Counted from the stretch's first letter, positions 11,381 through 24,080 are shown. The stretch: 64,000 bases of DNA from Strobilurus pachycystidiatus (GCA_019915135.1 JAHLMK010000020.1:186001-250000); one strand, 5' to 3'. The notes: generated by a model not told the origin, from the sequence alone. Translations and numbers: made by a program.

Positions 11381-12178
11381 GCCCCCGGCTCTCGAGGTGA
11401 GCATCCATGAGACGAGAAGAAAGAACGACCAGTGACTACCTTGGGGTTCCTAGATACTTGTCGAGAACGTTGTGGTCACTACCGACGCCCCATCAATCAC
11501 CATCAAGCTGCCGACTCTCTGCTTACGGGGTCGGTCTCCCCAGGGTGCGTGATAAGTGTCAACCTCATTTACAGATCCACTGAGAAGCTGTAGAGTCCGA
11601 TTATGACTACGCAGTCCGGCTGGAGCGTGAATTCGAGAATGCGGCCACACTGTTGCAGCAGGCAGATTTCATGCCTCGTTTATGAAGGCCCTCATGGAGG
11701 CGCACCGAATGAGTCCCCGGGTAGAAGACGAGGGAGACAGAGGGACAGGAAATTGCATGGCATGGCGGCATGGGAAGAGATTACTTCGCTCCCTATTCTC
11801 GTAGCAATGGAATGTTCATTCCATTCAGCATGAGTATGCGAGCGACGGCAGCCAGCGAAAGCGGAAGTAATATTACCATCACATAATACATGGAGTCAGC
11901 TAGCTGACTGCTGGTCGGCAAAGTCCAAGGCTGCAGAGCAGGCATTGTCGGACAGGCTCTCGGTTGTCTTTGACTGGGTCATCGACCAGGTGCCCACCAC
12001 CCCGCCGCTGCTTGGGAAAGGCAAGAGCAAGCCACGACTCGGACACGATCTCAAGACCAAGGCGGACCTCGATCGGTTCTATCTTGCGCTATCTAGGAAG
12101 CTGTACAACGAGGGTTTACAACTTATACTGTATCTTTATCCACAGACATATTACTGTGTTGTATACACAACCTTGTAA
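11381..12178 (+). pseudogene. broken hypothetical gene, pieces of several exons
   Basis: ATG at 11381 opens MPPALE, followed by a GTGAGC donor and a CCTAG acceptor leading to ILVENVVVTTDAPSITIKLP. Near 11625-11690 another exon-like piece reads RLEREFENAATLLQQADFMP and then breaks frame. The neighbouring frame continues FMKALMEAHRMSP. At about 11930-12178 a good C-terminal-looking frame reads SDRLSVVFDWVIDQVP...GHDLKTKADLDRFYLALSRK. The pieces run in order on one strand and look like one gene with frame damage. The family was not recognised. Confidence 0.3.
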
Positions 12179-12302
12179 GCTGCTACCTTGTGTTGGGCGC
12201 ATAGATAAAGGCAACAACACACACGTTTCCCGTAGTAACTATACATTGTTCTTGATCGGTAGTACATACCGTCCGCGTTTTACACTGACACAGAAATAGC
12301 AT

Positions 12303-14640
12303 CTACACCCCGTTCGAGAGCGCCCAAAGAGCTACGAATGCCACGAGTATCAACGCTGAGGACTGTGCACGGACACCGACAGCTGAATCTGTGTCGGTCT
12401 GACCTAATTCACTGGTTTGTCCCTCCAAGAGAGGGAAAATGGGGGCAACCAGCTTGTCGCCGTGAACGCTCGCTATCCAAAGCATGACGCCATTCGTCCA
12501 TCCGAACCCAGCCTGGAAACCGATTAGCGAACAGCGCGCCGCAACAGCGTGAGACAGTTACTCGTACTGTGTACTCACCGCCACGCCCAGCAGAGTCGAC
12601 GTCCGTCACCGAGAATTTCTCGAACATCTGGCCGCATCGTCAGCATCAAAACTGCAAGGGATGCGCAACAACTTACATTTCCCGTGTTGTTCACACTGTC
12701 TGCTAGATTGAGAACGGAATCAGGGAGCCGGGGGAGGAGGTTGTCAAGGTTAGTATGCGCAAGAGGACCGTCGAGGTGTAGACTCACCGGCTACACAAAA
12801 CACCAGTGAGGTATCGATTCGCCAATTCTTGTGTCAAGGTGTCCGCCCCCTTCGCCGTCGGTCGCGTTCCCGCCGTTGACGACAGTCCCATTCAAAGTGT
12901 TGATATCCGCCCCTGGTCCTGTGACCGATGAAAACGCTTTGAAAGCATTTTCTGGACTTTCGAGTACTTCATCTGGCACGATACCAGACCAGAATGGATA
13001 ATATGTGGCAACCGAGAAAACGGGCGACTGTTGGCAGTGGCAAGATTGAAGTCGTAGAAGGCCAGCTAGTGAATCCGATTTGAGCATACGACCCGCCCAG
13101 TTAGAGATAAACACACTTTTGTTGAGTTCCACATGAGATCAAGAATACCCGACCGGATTGACGCAGCCGCATTTCTATGACGGGTAGGAGCTGAATCGTT
13201 CGAGGTCCCATACAGCTGCGCCAAGAGCAAATGGTTTTCGTCTGACGACCATATTAGAGCCGGACTATGCCCAAGGGGTGAAGAAACCCACAAGGAATAC
13301 TGTTCAAATCAATGGGGACAGTTTTACGGATGTTCAGTTGTGTGAGATCGGCGGTTCCGTTATAGTTGGGAAGCCATCTTGCAGTGTAATCCCAGCCTTC
13401 CTAAGTTTGATGATCAGAGAACAATTTCCACAAGAAAGGGTGGCTGAGACGCGTACCGGTCTCCGCACCAGAAGCTAACTCGGCTTATACATCGGATCGT
13501 TGACTTTCGCTCAAAGCAGGCGCAGGCGAAAGGGCAGGATTATTTGCAGCGTCATAGTCTGGTGGCGTGGATCAGAAAGAAATATGACTCGCGCCGTGGC
13601 GCGCTATTGTTGACAGCGTAGTGCGCAAGTGCGTAGACCTGATTCGTGGTGGGGCTTGTGACGTTGATAGTGTGGTTCTCCGTCCGCCACGCAAACTCTT
13701 TCTAACAGCTAATGGTAGTGCTCGGTTTAAGACGCTTTCGTCTCCGGAAACTGTAACGTAACGAGCGAGTGGCATCTGGAAGCACAAGTCAGGCGAAGGC
13801 AAGGCAAGAGGTACAGACAGAGACTTGCCTGCGTGAAAAGAGGAGGCTGGAATCGATTGAGATCTGTAAGGAATTAGCGCCCAACCCAGATCGAACTGGT
13901 TGTGAGCCGTACAGTATATCCGGCCACCGTTCGGTATGAATCCGAAACGCTCTAGTTTGTCCATGAAGTTTTGCAGTGTAGACTTTACGATGTCGTAGAG
14001 CTGAGATTCCAACAGGCCCTCGACGATCCAAAAGCTATCCCAATAGTACTGTTACCTGAAACGACCGCCTCAAGGAACGTCAAATTTAGTGCGCACAACA
14101 TCGAATCGCGCACTAACCTGGTACGACGAAGGTGTGATTCAGCGGGATCAAGGATCTCCCACACTTGACACCATTGTACAACAAGGAGGAGTTCGTCGTC
14201 CGAATGAGCTGAGTCCAGTAGCCATTAACTGTTTGCGTCCAAGCGTGCAACACCGGGTCGGATATATTGCTGAGGAATGGTGGAATCGCATTGAAATTAG
14301 TCAACACCACTGCTTCCAGTTCGAGCCCTTCGCCAGCAATGTCGGCGTCCATGAGATCCGTCACATTGCCTTCTGTCAAGGTAGAGTTTCCTGGCAGGGC
14401 CTTGAAATCCGCTGACACATCGGAAGGCGGTTTGGTTTTGGGCTATTTGACATCTTGAAACCGTTTCTAAGCAAGATGTCCGTGGTATGGCTCACCTTGT
14501 CAACGAAAGTCTTCGGATCCGAGTAGAGAGCCGCGATATTAACGATCTGTAACAGCTGATGGAGCGGATCAGGTAGAGATCTTTCGAAGCACATATCACG
14601 TACGGGTCGAGCGCAGAAGATCTCGGAAGGACACAATGCT
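12303..14640 (-). pseudogene. GH37 trehalase pseudogene (secreted, GPI-type C terminus)
   Basis: Spliced minus-strand exons follow GH37 trehalases in order: CPSEIFCARP, IVNIAALYSDPKTFVDK, VNGYWTQLIR, signature 1 near 14050-14070 (PGGRFR-stop-QYYWDSFW), GFIPNGGRIYYLN across an intron, ASGAETGWDYTARWLPNYN, NAFKAFSSV, NRYLTGVLCS, SDSVNNTGN..MFEKFS and GFGWTNGVMLW. The protein ends in a hydrophobic tail like a GPI-anchor signal. Lesions: TAA at 14052-14054 replaces the Glu of PGGRFxExYxWD; there is a 2-nt frame break near 13708 and a TAA at 13485-13487. About 80 residues, including signature 2 (QWDxPxxWxP), are missing between AFSSV and the NGTVVNGGN segment near 12890. Trehalase splits trehalose to glucose; this copy cannot make active enzyme. 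One intron appears to use a GC donor (near 13827). Confidence 0.88.
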
Positions 14641-14971
14641 TGCGTGGGAGGGACTGGGACCTGAGATCTAGCGGCATGATGACGGTAGTTGTTTCAAGGT
14701 GCTGCCACTTCAAGGACTTCAAGGGTGCTCTGAATCGGTGAACGTGATGGCCGTAAGCATTAGTAAACAATCGGAGTACGGACCGGACGGATTAAATACG
14801 CCGTCGGCTTGCCTAAAGGGCGTGGGAAACTCTCTCGTCTCTCTCTCTCAGGGAATCTTCCTGCGTTCCTGCGTTCCTGACCGTCTGCACCAACGATTTC
14901 AGCACTGTTTGTACTCTACAGACGGAATTCGACCCTATTTTTGGATCGAGATTTTTTGGTCACCATCACCC

Positions 14972-15723
14972 ATGTCGAAGACGCAGGTCAATGTGCTTAT
15001 GCCTCATACTCTGTGGAAGGTGTTTTTGTACGCCACCTGCTGCCTGCCGGCCTGCTCACCCCGCCCACAGCCCGACTCGGCGGCCGCCCACTGCGATAAC
15101 TTTTGGTGCCGGGCCAAGTTCACGTATGTCAATCCTACTTCTCTTGCCTTCATATGTAATCTAACGGTTGTTTCGATCTTATACAGTCTTCGAACTCGGA
15201 AACATTATTGTCGCAAGTGCGGCGGGATCTTTTTTTGCAAGTTCTCTATGCGCTCGGCGCCGCTCCTGGATGTTTCGAGCCTCGACTTCGTCCACCCCCC
15301 ACGCGACGCCCCCATCCACGACTTTGGCCCGGCTGCCCCAGTGTCCCGAGCACCCCAGAGCTCGTCTACTCGGACTCGTCGCGTTCATCGTCGCCCACAT
15401 CCAACTCCATCTTGTCCGACTCATCCTCCCATAGCCACAGCACGCGGTTCTCGGTGCAGGTACACCTTGATTCAGAGCCTTCATACGGCCCGCTCGACGC
15501 GCACCCGCTCAAACGCTCCTCGGTGCTCTGCAAAGTCACTGGTGGCGGGTGCTGGGAGCCCAAACCGCACGTCGTCGCCATCAAGCGTATTGAAGAGCTT
15601 GCGCAGCGCAAGGAGGAGAAAGAGCGCAGACGCCGACCGAGCGATGGCAACATCCAGTACCGTTTCCCCCGAGAACCCGAACCCGGGGACGCACCGAGAA
15701 ATATCTGTCTCTCGACGTTCTAG
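14972..15723 (+). pseudogene. FYVE zinc-finger gene, decayed copy
   Basis: Exons 14972-15019, 15071-15123 and 15187 onward join in frame to give CRAKFT-LRTRKHYCRKCGG, the R(K)HHCRxCGG core of a FYVE finger, followed by SAPLLDVSSLDF and HPPRDAPIH. The downstream frame (from about 15345) reads TPELVYSDSSRSSSPTSNS..., then PKPHVVAIKRIEELAQRKEE and an Arg/Glu-rich tail to the stop at 15723. It is in a different phase, and the expected last zinc-ligand pair (RVCxxCW type) is absent between them. FYVE fingers bind phosphatidylinositol 3-phosphate on endosomes; with its last ligand pair lost, this one should not fold normally. It is transcribed divergently from the neighbouring trehalase pseudogene. 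Confidence 0.72.
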
Positions 15724-16305
15724 CCGACTTCCCCAACACCTCGTTTCACTCCATCACCTTGTCGTCCCCTCCTTGTTGTATCTGCATTCTCTGCGCTGCC
15801 TCCCCCCCTTGTTTCCCAACCATCACGCTCTCTGCGTCTTCTCCATGCTGTATATATCCGATCTTGCACTGTATTACCGTCATCTTTTGTCCATTTGTTC
15901 TTTCCACCGTTGTTGGGTTTATGTCGTGTGCTTAATCGTATCTACTGTCCCTGTAATGCACTATACATACTAGAATTTTTTGTTACTGTGCTGTCGCTAC
16001 GTGTTTCCGCCAACTGAACCTAATCTCACAAGGGCAAGTCGGAATAGAGCGAAAGAACTTCAATGTGGCCCGTCGAACCGCCGCGGAGAAAGGTAGAACC
16101 AACAAACGCCAGCTGTGGTTCTCTTAGCTTGACCTTGAACAAAAGGTTGACCCTGTACGACTCAAACGGGCGCGCTGGCGTCGGCGGACTCTCATTCAAA
16201 GCATATATTTCAATATTGGACAGGCGTGCTAGGGATAGATGGGCGGCGGCGTAGCATGGAGTTTTTGTAAGAAGACGATGGAGAGGTGCGTGGCCGGTGC
16301 ATCAC
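15724..16305. other. 3' flank of the FYVE copy, no further gene
   Basis: T/C-rich downstream sequence with no supported coding region. Confidence 0.4.
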
Positions 16306-16640
16306 TCCTCGGGGTCCTCTGAACCGGTCGACAAGTTTCCGAACAACTCTGTCATTTCCAACTCTGGGACTTCCGTCGTCCGGTCATGGACAATCATAGT
16401 CGTTCTGACGCGCACACTGGCAGTGACCCTATAGGTCGGAGTCACGACCTCGTCCCAAAGTGTACAGTTGGGACAGGCTTCTTGACGGGATGAAATTTCC
16501 CCACGAATGCTGAACTAGGCGTCAGTGGCGTCAAATGGGTGGGTGATCCGTACTCAAATGTATAGTCTTCGCCGTGTACCTGGGTCGCCGCCTCGTATGA
16601 TGCACTGAGCGGGCAAGCGGGATTGTGGCAATCAGTCTGT
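16306..16640 (-). CDS. possible two-exon Cys-containing hypothetical protein
   Basis: On the minus strand an exon near 16549-16637 reads DCHNPACPLSASYEAATQVH and ends GEDYTFEYG. After a TTCAG acceptor at about 16515 a second exon encodes a run containing EACPNCTLWDEVVTPTYRV, a charged segment, and an acidic end GSEDPEE with the stop at 16306. Two CxxxxC/CPxC groups suggest disulphides or metal binding. The phase between exons is not certain and no family is recognised. Confidence 0.3.
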
Positions 16641-17780
16641 CAAGAGTCAGTTGGTGTTGTCAGTGGGCAGGTGAAGAGCACCTCTTCGCTTCGGATATGA
16701 TGCAAATGCCCGCAACTGTAGGCGTAGAAAATATTGATTTTCTGGCACATCTTGGGTGTTGATAGCTATCGTAGCAGCAGGATTGTACTTATCGCTGTTG
16801 GCCTCTCGCCAGTAATTCGTTCATCCTGGAGTTCGTGGGAGTCCGATTGCACAAAGGTGCGCTCTAATGTCGCATTGGGCAAAGTTGAAACCAGGGTGGC
16901 CGTATTCAACTGCAGCCGAGGCACTAGAAAGTCATGTTAGTTGCCTTTTCGTTTTGTACAGGGACCATCTTCCTTCTTGCCTCCCCTCTGTCAGGGAAAG
17001 TTGACCTCGTGGCATTCATGCATTTGACCTTGCCCTGGCTTTGAGTCATCAATGGGGGTAGCGATCCTCATAACTAAGTTCTAGTACGGAAGTTATAGAT
17101 GGGGGCGTCATTGCAAGGTCGAACAATTCTCAGTCTGACGGCAAATCCATGTGCGAAAAACAGACGTTCTACAAATAGTACAAATACATTGCAATTTTCG
17201 GTATCACACTTATACGCGCCATCAGGTCGACGGGTAGCGACATGAGTCGCAAACTCGACCAACATAGTTCATGGTCATGTATTGCTCCTGATTCAGACTG
17301 GAAGAATAGAAGGTTCTGAGCATGAGGTCAATCGCGAAGGTAATGGACTAACTTTTGAGCACATGATCGCTGGCAGTTGTGGCGTGTATCGAGGTGTGAC
17401 GCGCTATAGCGACAAAACTGGATACGCCAGTGCAACACTGGCGTATCCGTCTGCCACGCTGATCTGTCTGTAGATCTAGATGACCTTAGACAACGCGGTC
17501 GTTGCTCACTTGTTCCCTCCGTCGTCGGAGCCTCCACCTTCTTCTCCGAGCACCCATCAGGGAATTCGGGAAATCATGACGCATCAGATAGACCAGAATT
17601 AAGAAATGAAAACACAGACCTTGGTTGGGCGCCAGACAGCACGCCCAGGCAAATGCCGGACTTGGCAGCTTGTATGTTACTTGTATAGATTCGTGTAGTC
17701 CGACCGGCGTTCCTTGTAGGGACCGTGCCGAGTAATTTCCTTTCCTTTCCTGAGCTCGGTTGCCGAGTCCGGCGTTTGCC
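16641..17780. other. no gene recognised
   Basis: Only short frames in conflicting phases. A possible minus-strand exon series at 17486-17760 could not be joined convincingly. Confidence 0.3.
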
Positions 17781-17787
17781 GTTGGAC

Positions 17788-17831
17788 TCACCGCCTCCAC
17801 ACACCGCCTCCACACACCGCCTCCACACCAC
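17788..17831. repeat. CCGCCTCCACACA minisatellite
   Basis: About three tandem copies of the 13-bp unit CCGCCTCCACACA. No function visible. Confidence 0.8.
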
Positions 17832-19194
17832 ACCTCTGCAATGTGCGCACCAGCGAGAACGACGCCCGCCCGAACCTCCGCCGACGCTCCTGTCCAGGGT
17901 GGTCTAAGATCAGCCGCCGCCGCCGTCGCCTCAGGACGAGCCACGCCTCACCGCACACGGATCTCGCCCCAACGAGGGTGGGTGCGGCACGACACCGACT
18001 TTTTGGAAGCCGAATTGGGGCGGGATTGGGATAGGTTGAGGTGCACATGCGCGCATTGGTGCTTCCTCAGCAGTGTCAATAGGCTGGGACATCTGGTGAG
18101 CCCATCCCATTTGAGATTGCACTCACCCCGCGTTATACAGCACGACGCCGCCTCCAATTTTGACGCGAATCTTGCCCCAGCCACTGCTGAAGCCCTTCCC
18201 GATGACGTTCGTGGTGCAGGCTGGCCCCCACGCTGCTCAGCATAGCGAATGCCACCAGCGACGATGGCGGGCGCGGGACGTCGACGCCTACCGACTCTAA
18301 ATACCGACGGGATGGGCAGCAGGTCATCGCGCGAGTGCGCAGGTGACGTGCTTGGCCGCGCACAGCGGCTGCAATGTGCCCGGAAATGTGGTGCGTTGTA
18401 TCTTCATTCTTCTGAACTTTACAGTGCGCTAATTTCAGTCGCCCTCACCAACCTACTCTTCAAACGTTACCGATACCCTATCTTCATCTCTTCCCCAGCC
18501 CATTGCCACCGCTCCCCCGTCCGCCACCCCACTGTCAACTCCGCTGTATGCAACGCGTATGCGGCCCCTGTCACTTGACGCGGGCAAGCGCGCTGTGCAT
18601 AATGGAAGTAGATCTGTCTGCGTACGCGGGATGGGGTGACCTGGATGGGAGCTATGCGTGTCCGCAGATAGCATGCATATCTATCAGGTGCGTAAAGTCG
18701 CGACTGTTATTTTCATTTATGCTGATATCTCTTTAAGTAGATCTAAGACTTCCTCGATGGCCCTCCTTCATGCAAGCCGGTCCTGGTTTACAGCGAAATT
18801 GCCCTCGTCTCCCGCACATCCACCGTCAGATCTGCGAGCGCCGAGCCAACCTCACCCACCTAGCCATCGTACGTGCGCTTCTCCACCGCGGCACGCGCCT
18901 GTTGCGAATCATCCCCGCACCCGTGGACATGCAATGCGAATGCTCATCGAGCACGGGGTGGCTTGTACGGTTTGAAGCAACGTGGTGCGGATGATACTGG
19001 AGCAGGGACGGGATGGTCTCCCCATGTTTTTGGGAGGACTCTACGAAATCTAAGCGCCATCAACCACATCTGAGGTGGCGCCTACGTTCAGCGAGCTGAA
19101 ATTTAACATGGGACGGGGAAGTGTGCAATTTATTTCAAATAGACGAAATGCATAGTTTTCCACTCCAGGCTCTGTGACGTCCCGATTTGAGGGT

Positions 19195-19260
19195 ATATGT
19201 ATTGAAGTGTGGCGCAATCATCGCCCACATGTATTGAAGTGTGGCGCAATCATCGTTCAC
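19195..19260. repeat. 33-bp direct tandem duplication
   Basis: TGTATTGAAGTGTGGCGCAA plus ATCATCG is present twice back to back, with a short variable end. Non-coding. Confidence 0.85.
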
Positions 19261-19379
19261 TACAGTAAAATATAGCGCTTATGCTGTCTGCGGGCTACGG
19301 ATGCTCACGGCCAGGGACCGAGAGGGGACAGGCAAGAATTCTGAATAGCCTTATATGAATCAGAATAGCCATTCAAGTA

Positions 19380-19660
19380 CATAGCATACAGTATGAGATC
19401 AGCTGAGTGGACGAGCTGGCTCGCCCTCAACTTGCATGTGCCACTTCAAAGATGTGATCCACGAAAGCCGAGGGCCTCACCAAAACCATGCGGTGATTGA
19501 AAAGCTCCAAAACACCGTGTGTGGTTATTTCCGATCAAACCTTGTTGACATGGCAGAGGGTAAAGCGAACTCCAATACGAGATGAATCAGTCCCCAGCCG
19601 TACATTTCGGTTCTTCTACTGTGATGGTGTTATTGAATGCAGCCCATCTCGTTGTTCCAT
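19380..19660. repeat. dispersed repeat, copy 1
   Basis: Diverged similarity to 23838-24080: both have GTATnAGnTCAGCT, GGACGAGC, CTTGCATGTGCCA, GATGTGA(T/G)CCAC, CCGAGGnCCTCACC and ATAGCTCCAA-like blocks in the same order. Origin unknown; possibly old non-autonomous elements. Confidence 0.6.
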
Positions 19661-20322
19661 GCCCCATATGGTCGATGATTTCCGACCCAGGGCGAGGTTG
19701 AATGAACATTGCATTGACTTCCGAATCATAAGTTTCACACCTCATTCCACTCCCGTGTCATGGCCTGGAGACGCACCTGCATCGACTTTCTTTGACAGAA
19801 CCATTCTCCCTTCGATTCGCGCTTCGGAGGTCCCTTGGTATCTTGCGTACTGTCAGCAATCGGGGACATGACTGGGGTCTGATCTTTCAATCTCGGGGAC
19901 TTCCATACCTCGCTGTTTGTCCTGCTGACACTGCCGCAGGATATTCACCAAACCGCGTTCACCGTCCTGGTCTTAATTTTGATGGCAGTCTTGATTGCAA
20001 GCTGGCCAGGACATACAGGAGACCGTCTTTGCGGCACGGTCCCGCCTAGCCGACTTATTCAGTAACAGTAAGTAACATCTCCCCTTCGACCAAAGACATA
20101 ATTCTTCGTCTGCAACTATCATCGCACATGTACCATTAATATCTTTCCCGGCATGAACCGAACTTTTGACCAACGAGGCAGCATCAATTAACATCGGTAG
20201 GGGCTATTCGGTAGGGGCGGAGCGTGTTCTTAGTGCAGTCAATCAATGCTATATATAGATGACGCGTTCGGATAAATTCACCTACGCCCGCACGTTTCTG
20301 CCGCTCGGTCACTCTTCCTGCC

Positions 20323-21466
20323 ATGCTCCCCAGAAAAACCTGCTCTCAACTTCGCATCCGCACAGCATCCGACGCGAATGTCATTTTCCATGCTGTGGCC
20401 ATGAATCACCTACCAATGATTACGAGTCGGCGCCTGAGTGAGGAGGAAAGGAAACTGATCTCGCCGGGGGACGTGTACGTCTGGGAGCAACGTGTGGCGA
20501 GACCCAAATGGGACAAAGTGAGATGATGCTAACTTTCTAGTTTGATTCAGAAGCGCTAATAGTTCCTTCGCAGAACGCCATTGAGAGGTGGACCGACGGT
20601 TGATTACAATCCCCTCCCTATGGCACTTACATTTAACATACTATGCTGACAGGGAGACAGTGGGGACCCGTTCGGCACATGAGGGCTAGTGTAAGTATCC
20701 CCCTAATAACCCTCTCAACTTGAATGAGTTCATCGTTTCCCAGGGTTTCCTAAGATATACGGAAAAGCACGACGGCGACGGACATGACGTCTCATTTTCA
20801 CGCGTAAACCGGCGAGTCCTGGTGCCATTAATGTTATATCTGAGCTGCTCAACAGCCCGTAGGTCGCAAATCGAAACAGCTCGTCGTCCGCGACTCATGA
20901 AAGAAACGTACGCTGTACGGAAGGGCTCGCACACTAAGTGGCATCTCGGTGACCCTGTTTACTTAGACATTGTTTGGCGCGTACTCACCACACTTTGCAC
21001 AGTTGCGTATCTTTTAGACAATGAAATGGACAATGCGGGCCTTCGCTCCATCAACCAAGTCCCCGCGCTGGCCAATCTGGTGGTCCCCAACAACGAATAC
21101 CCAGCCGCTCGTCGCGGCAAACCCTCGACGTACTCCAATGTAGAGTTCATGCCTTACCAGCGGCAATCGTCCCCATTATCATCTCCTTCCTTACTCCCTT
21201 ATGCGCCTGAACCCCCACCAGCTCTCTCACAGCAATTGAACACTCAATTCTTCATCCAGAATGAGTCCGATTCAGTCATCCATTCACCAGTGCCGTCTTG
21301 GCCCCCCTCGCACCCACGCCCCTATACCGCTTTCCTGCTCTCTTCAACTCCCCGCCAACAGCCCACCTCGCAAAAACACCCGGTTCCACAGCGTACTTCC
21401 GCCCCGGGACCCAGCACCGCGCGACGTCGGGCTCTGCAGATCGTTCCCGATGAGGCGGCTTCTTGA
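20323..21466 (+). CDS. Gti1/Pac2 (WOPR-domain) family protein
   Basis: Exons 20323-20517, 20574-20598, 20653-20690, 20744-20948 and 21003-21466 join in frame with GT-AG borders to about 308 aa. The last intron (54 nt) is a multiple of three. Residues 10-85 match the first WOPR block: LRIRTASDANVIFHAVAM, YVWEQR and ERWTDGRQWGPVR. The second block follows, with PRLMKETYAV, TKWHLVAY, INQVPALANLVVP and the YPAARRGK end. A long Ser/Pro-rich tail comes after. WOPR proteins (Wor1, Gti1, Pac2 type) are fungus-specific DNA-binding regulators of morphology and development. No lesion was found, unlike its neighbours. The segment around residues 100-130 is unusual and might contain an unspliced intron. 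Confidence 0.78.
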
Positions 21467-23837
21467 TCTTCTGATCCTACTTCCTGACTTTCACCCGACG
21501 GAAGGACATTGCTTGTGAGGATTTTTTTTTTAGGAGGATCAGGACCTACGGGTCATTTGGCTTCATGTTACCAGTACAACTACAGTCATTTAGACCTACG
21601 CAATCACATTTGTTGACATTGAAAGAACACTTTGGAAACATCCTGTTGCGGTTGCGGAAAACCGAGACTTACAAGTGTGTCTTGCTGCGGTAGTGAACGG
21701 GACTGCACCCATGGAAAAGAAGGATATGCGATACCATATATTCAATCTACAAACATACATGAATATTACTAGAAAGAGCGTCGGAAGCCCAGGAGCGGGG
21801 CGCTTGTCACAGGACGGTATGATGGTGGGGGAGGTGGGTGTAAGCAGCACGGCCTGACATGCATCGATGCGGGAGGAAGGAGGTTGGCGGTACGCACAAC
21901 GTTCGGCGAGGGTGGATGAGGGCTCTGACCCTATGCCGTTTGACCTTAGTGCGTGCATCTTTTGCAGGATGAGGCACTCGGGGAGGTAGCAGAGGTGCGT
22001 GCTGTGGTGGACTGATCAGGACGAACATGAAAGGACTTGCCTACCAGTCCTAAAGCTGATCTCCGCATTGAGTGCCGGATGTAGCTTGGACCAGCCACCC
22101 ACCTCGTTTGCACCCCAACCCACTCATTCGTGCCCGTCAATCGTCTCCCCCCTCGCTGAGTCGGCACAGGGACAGGGAAGGTACGGAGAGTGCAGGAGGC
22201 AAGAAAGGAGACGCGACTCCTGCGACGGTCTTGGGTCGGGGGGTGCAGAGAGCGGATATGGGTGGGTGCCCTATTGGTGGACTTAGCCCACGCGTAGAAG
22301 CAGATCTACAGAGAATTCGGCAATCAACACGGATGCGCCGATGCAGAGCAGTGCAGAAATGGCGTATCCGAGGAGAATCAAAAGAAGACACGTACCTTAT
22401 GCGAGCGCCCGCCCCCGGTCGGCGCACCCAGTGAATTTGATGGCCCCGTCCACATAGCCATCCACCTATGGGGGCGGGGAGCCACAAGCCGTCATCGTCG
22501 GTCTTCGTCGTCCTGCAGCATCAAGACCGGCTTGGGCTGGGCTTTTGCGTCATGTTGAACTCAGTTGCCAGTGGAACCAAGACCCGCGGCGCCGCGCTGT
22601 GGTGATCACCGCGCCTTGAGCCCACCAGCATCGTGAGAGGAGGAGAGACACACGAGCTGCGTAAAGCAAGTCGTGGTAAGAGGGCAAGCACAGCGATCGA
22701 CGGATCAGTCGCGATTACCCAAAGCAGCCGAATTCGTTTCGTTCCAACTTCCAACTTCCCTGGCATCTATGATAGTCTATGATCTCTCAGCATCCGCGAT
22801 TGTTCGGCAGCAGTTCGGCAAATGCGGCATCCCCGCCGTTCAAACATCAATAACTCTGCCGTGCTATTTATTGATCAAGTACCCATGCCTGATTGGGGTA
22901 GGTTCACCGACTTAGTCTGTGTGTCTGTGTGGATCTGTGTGGATGGGGTTTCGGGGTCTTGTCTTAGAAATCCATTTAAGACATTGACAGCTTCTATCGA
23001 TCAACAGGTGTGTCATTGTGTTACTGACTGCCGCCGTCCCGCTCATCGACCTCGACAATGGTCGGGTTTTCTTGTCCACTTTTCACAAGAGTCCTACTGA
23101 AGATAGACACCGCATAGTCGACATACTGCAGATGCTCATGTGTGATCTGCCGATGGTTGAGCGAGGTCGCGCCCTCCGGCGCCAAAGTCTGAGTTTGAAG
23201 ACCACCGTAACGCATAACGCACCCCTTTTCACAAAAGCTTGAGAACCCCGTGTCTTACCGTGTATGCTGATGTTGTCATCGACCTGTGCCATCGGAGGCA
23301 AAGGTTCTGATGCCGCAAACAGACTTTGCCCTTCACGCGCCACGAGTTGCTCCCGTGTCGTTATCACTGCCAAGTTCAAACTCCGTTATCTCAGTGTCCT
23401 CGCTTCCATCGGTAACTCTCAGAGTTGGACAAGGTAAATGACCGACCGCATGTGCGAGTTCAGTAAGAGAGAGTGCCTCTTACGCACACGGAACAGAGAC
23501 ACGCCAGATGTGAGATTGGTCATCGCGAAATTAATTGCATAACATGATCTAACATGATATGGGGTTGATTCGCCGGACGGTCACATACCATTTCGCCAAG
23601 TTGACCAGCACCTGTGCCCCATGTCTTACTATAAGAGCTAGAGGGCAATAGAAAAGGTCGAGGATCATGGCCATGTAAGTAAGGTGATTCCGGTTCAGAG
23701 CCGGACAACGGCAATGATATAACTCAATCATTCATTATTACTCGGCACGGACCATTCGGATTCCTGATCGACGGACGCTTCATCTCCCGGCGCAATGCTC
23801 CGTACTCCGGAACTCTGAGTCCGGAGGGAGGCTAGTA
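21467..23837. other. no gene recognised
   Basis: Many short frames on both strands; none shows a known motif or coherent splicing. A (GTGT/GGATCTGTGT) low-complexity run is at about 22916-22945. Confidence 0.3.
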
Positions 23838-24080
23838 CTGAGTATCAGCTCAGCCAAGCGGACGAGCCTCAGCTTGCATGTGCCATGCTAAAGCTTAACG
23901 GATGTGAGCCACCAAATCCGAGGACCTCACCTGCGGATGCTCTCGATTCAATAGCTCCAAGTCACCGTCCGGTCATTCCCGCTCCAAGCAGGGTGTCACT
24001 GCCGTACTTTGATGGTGCGATAACCTCGATCCTTGGGGAAGTCAAATGACGAATGTGGGACTTCCAAATTACTGCGAATG
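23838..24080. repeat. dispersed repeat, copy 2
   Basis: Direct-orientation relative of 19380-19660, sharing ordered blocks such as CTTGCATGTGCCA and GATGTGAGCCACC. Non-coding. Confidence 0.6.

Larger units (their letters stand above)
17832..20322. other. long stretch without a firm gene
   Basis: A minus-strand run near 18130-18240 reads TNVIGKGFSSGWGKIRVK with a GTGAGTGC donor behind it. A related WGEIRVR run occurs near 17960. These may be exons of a lost gene. Tandem and dispersed repeats listed separately fall at 19195-19260 and 19380-19660. Otherwise nothing supported. Confidence 0.3.

Noticed and set aside
14699..15973. 424-aa plus-strand open frame
   Set aside because: It runs antisense into the trehalase 5' region and through FYVE introns. 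Only the FYVE exons within it match a family.
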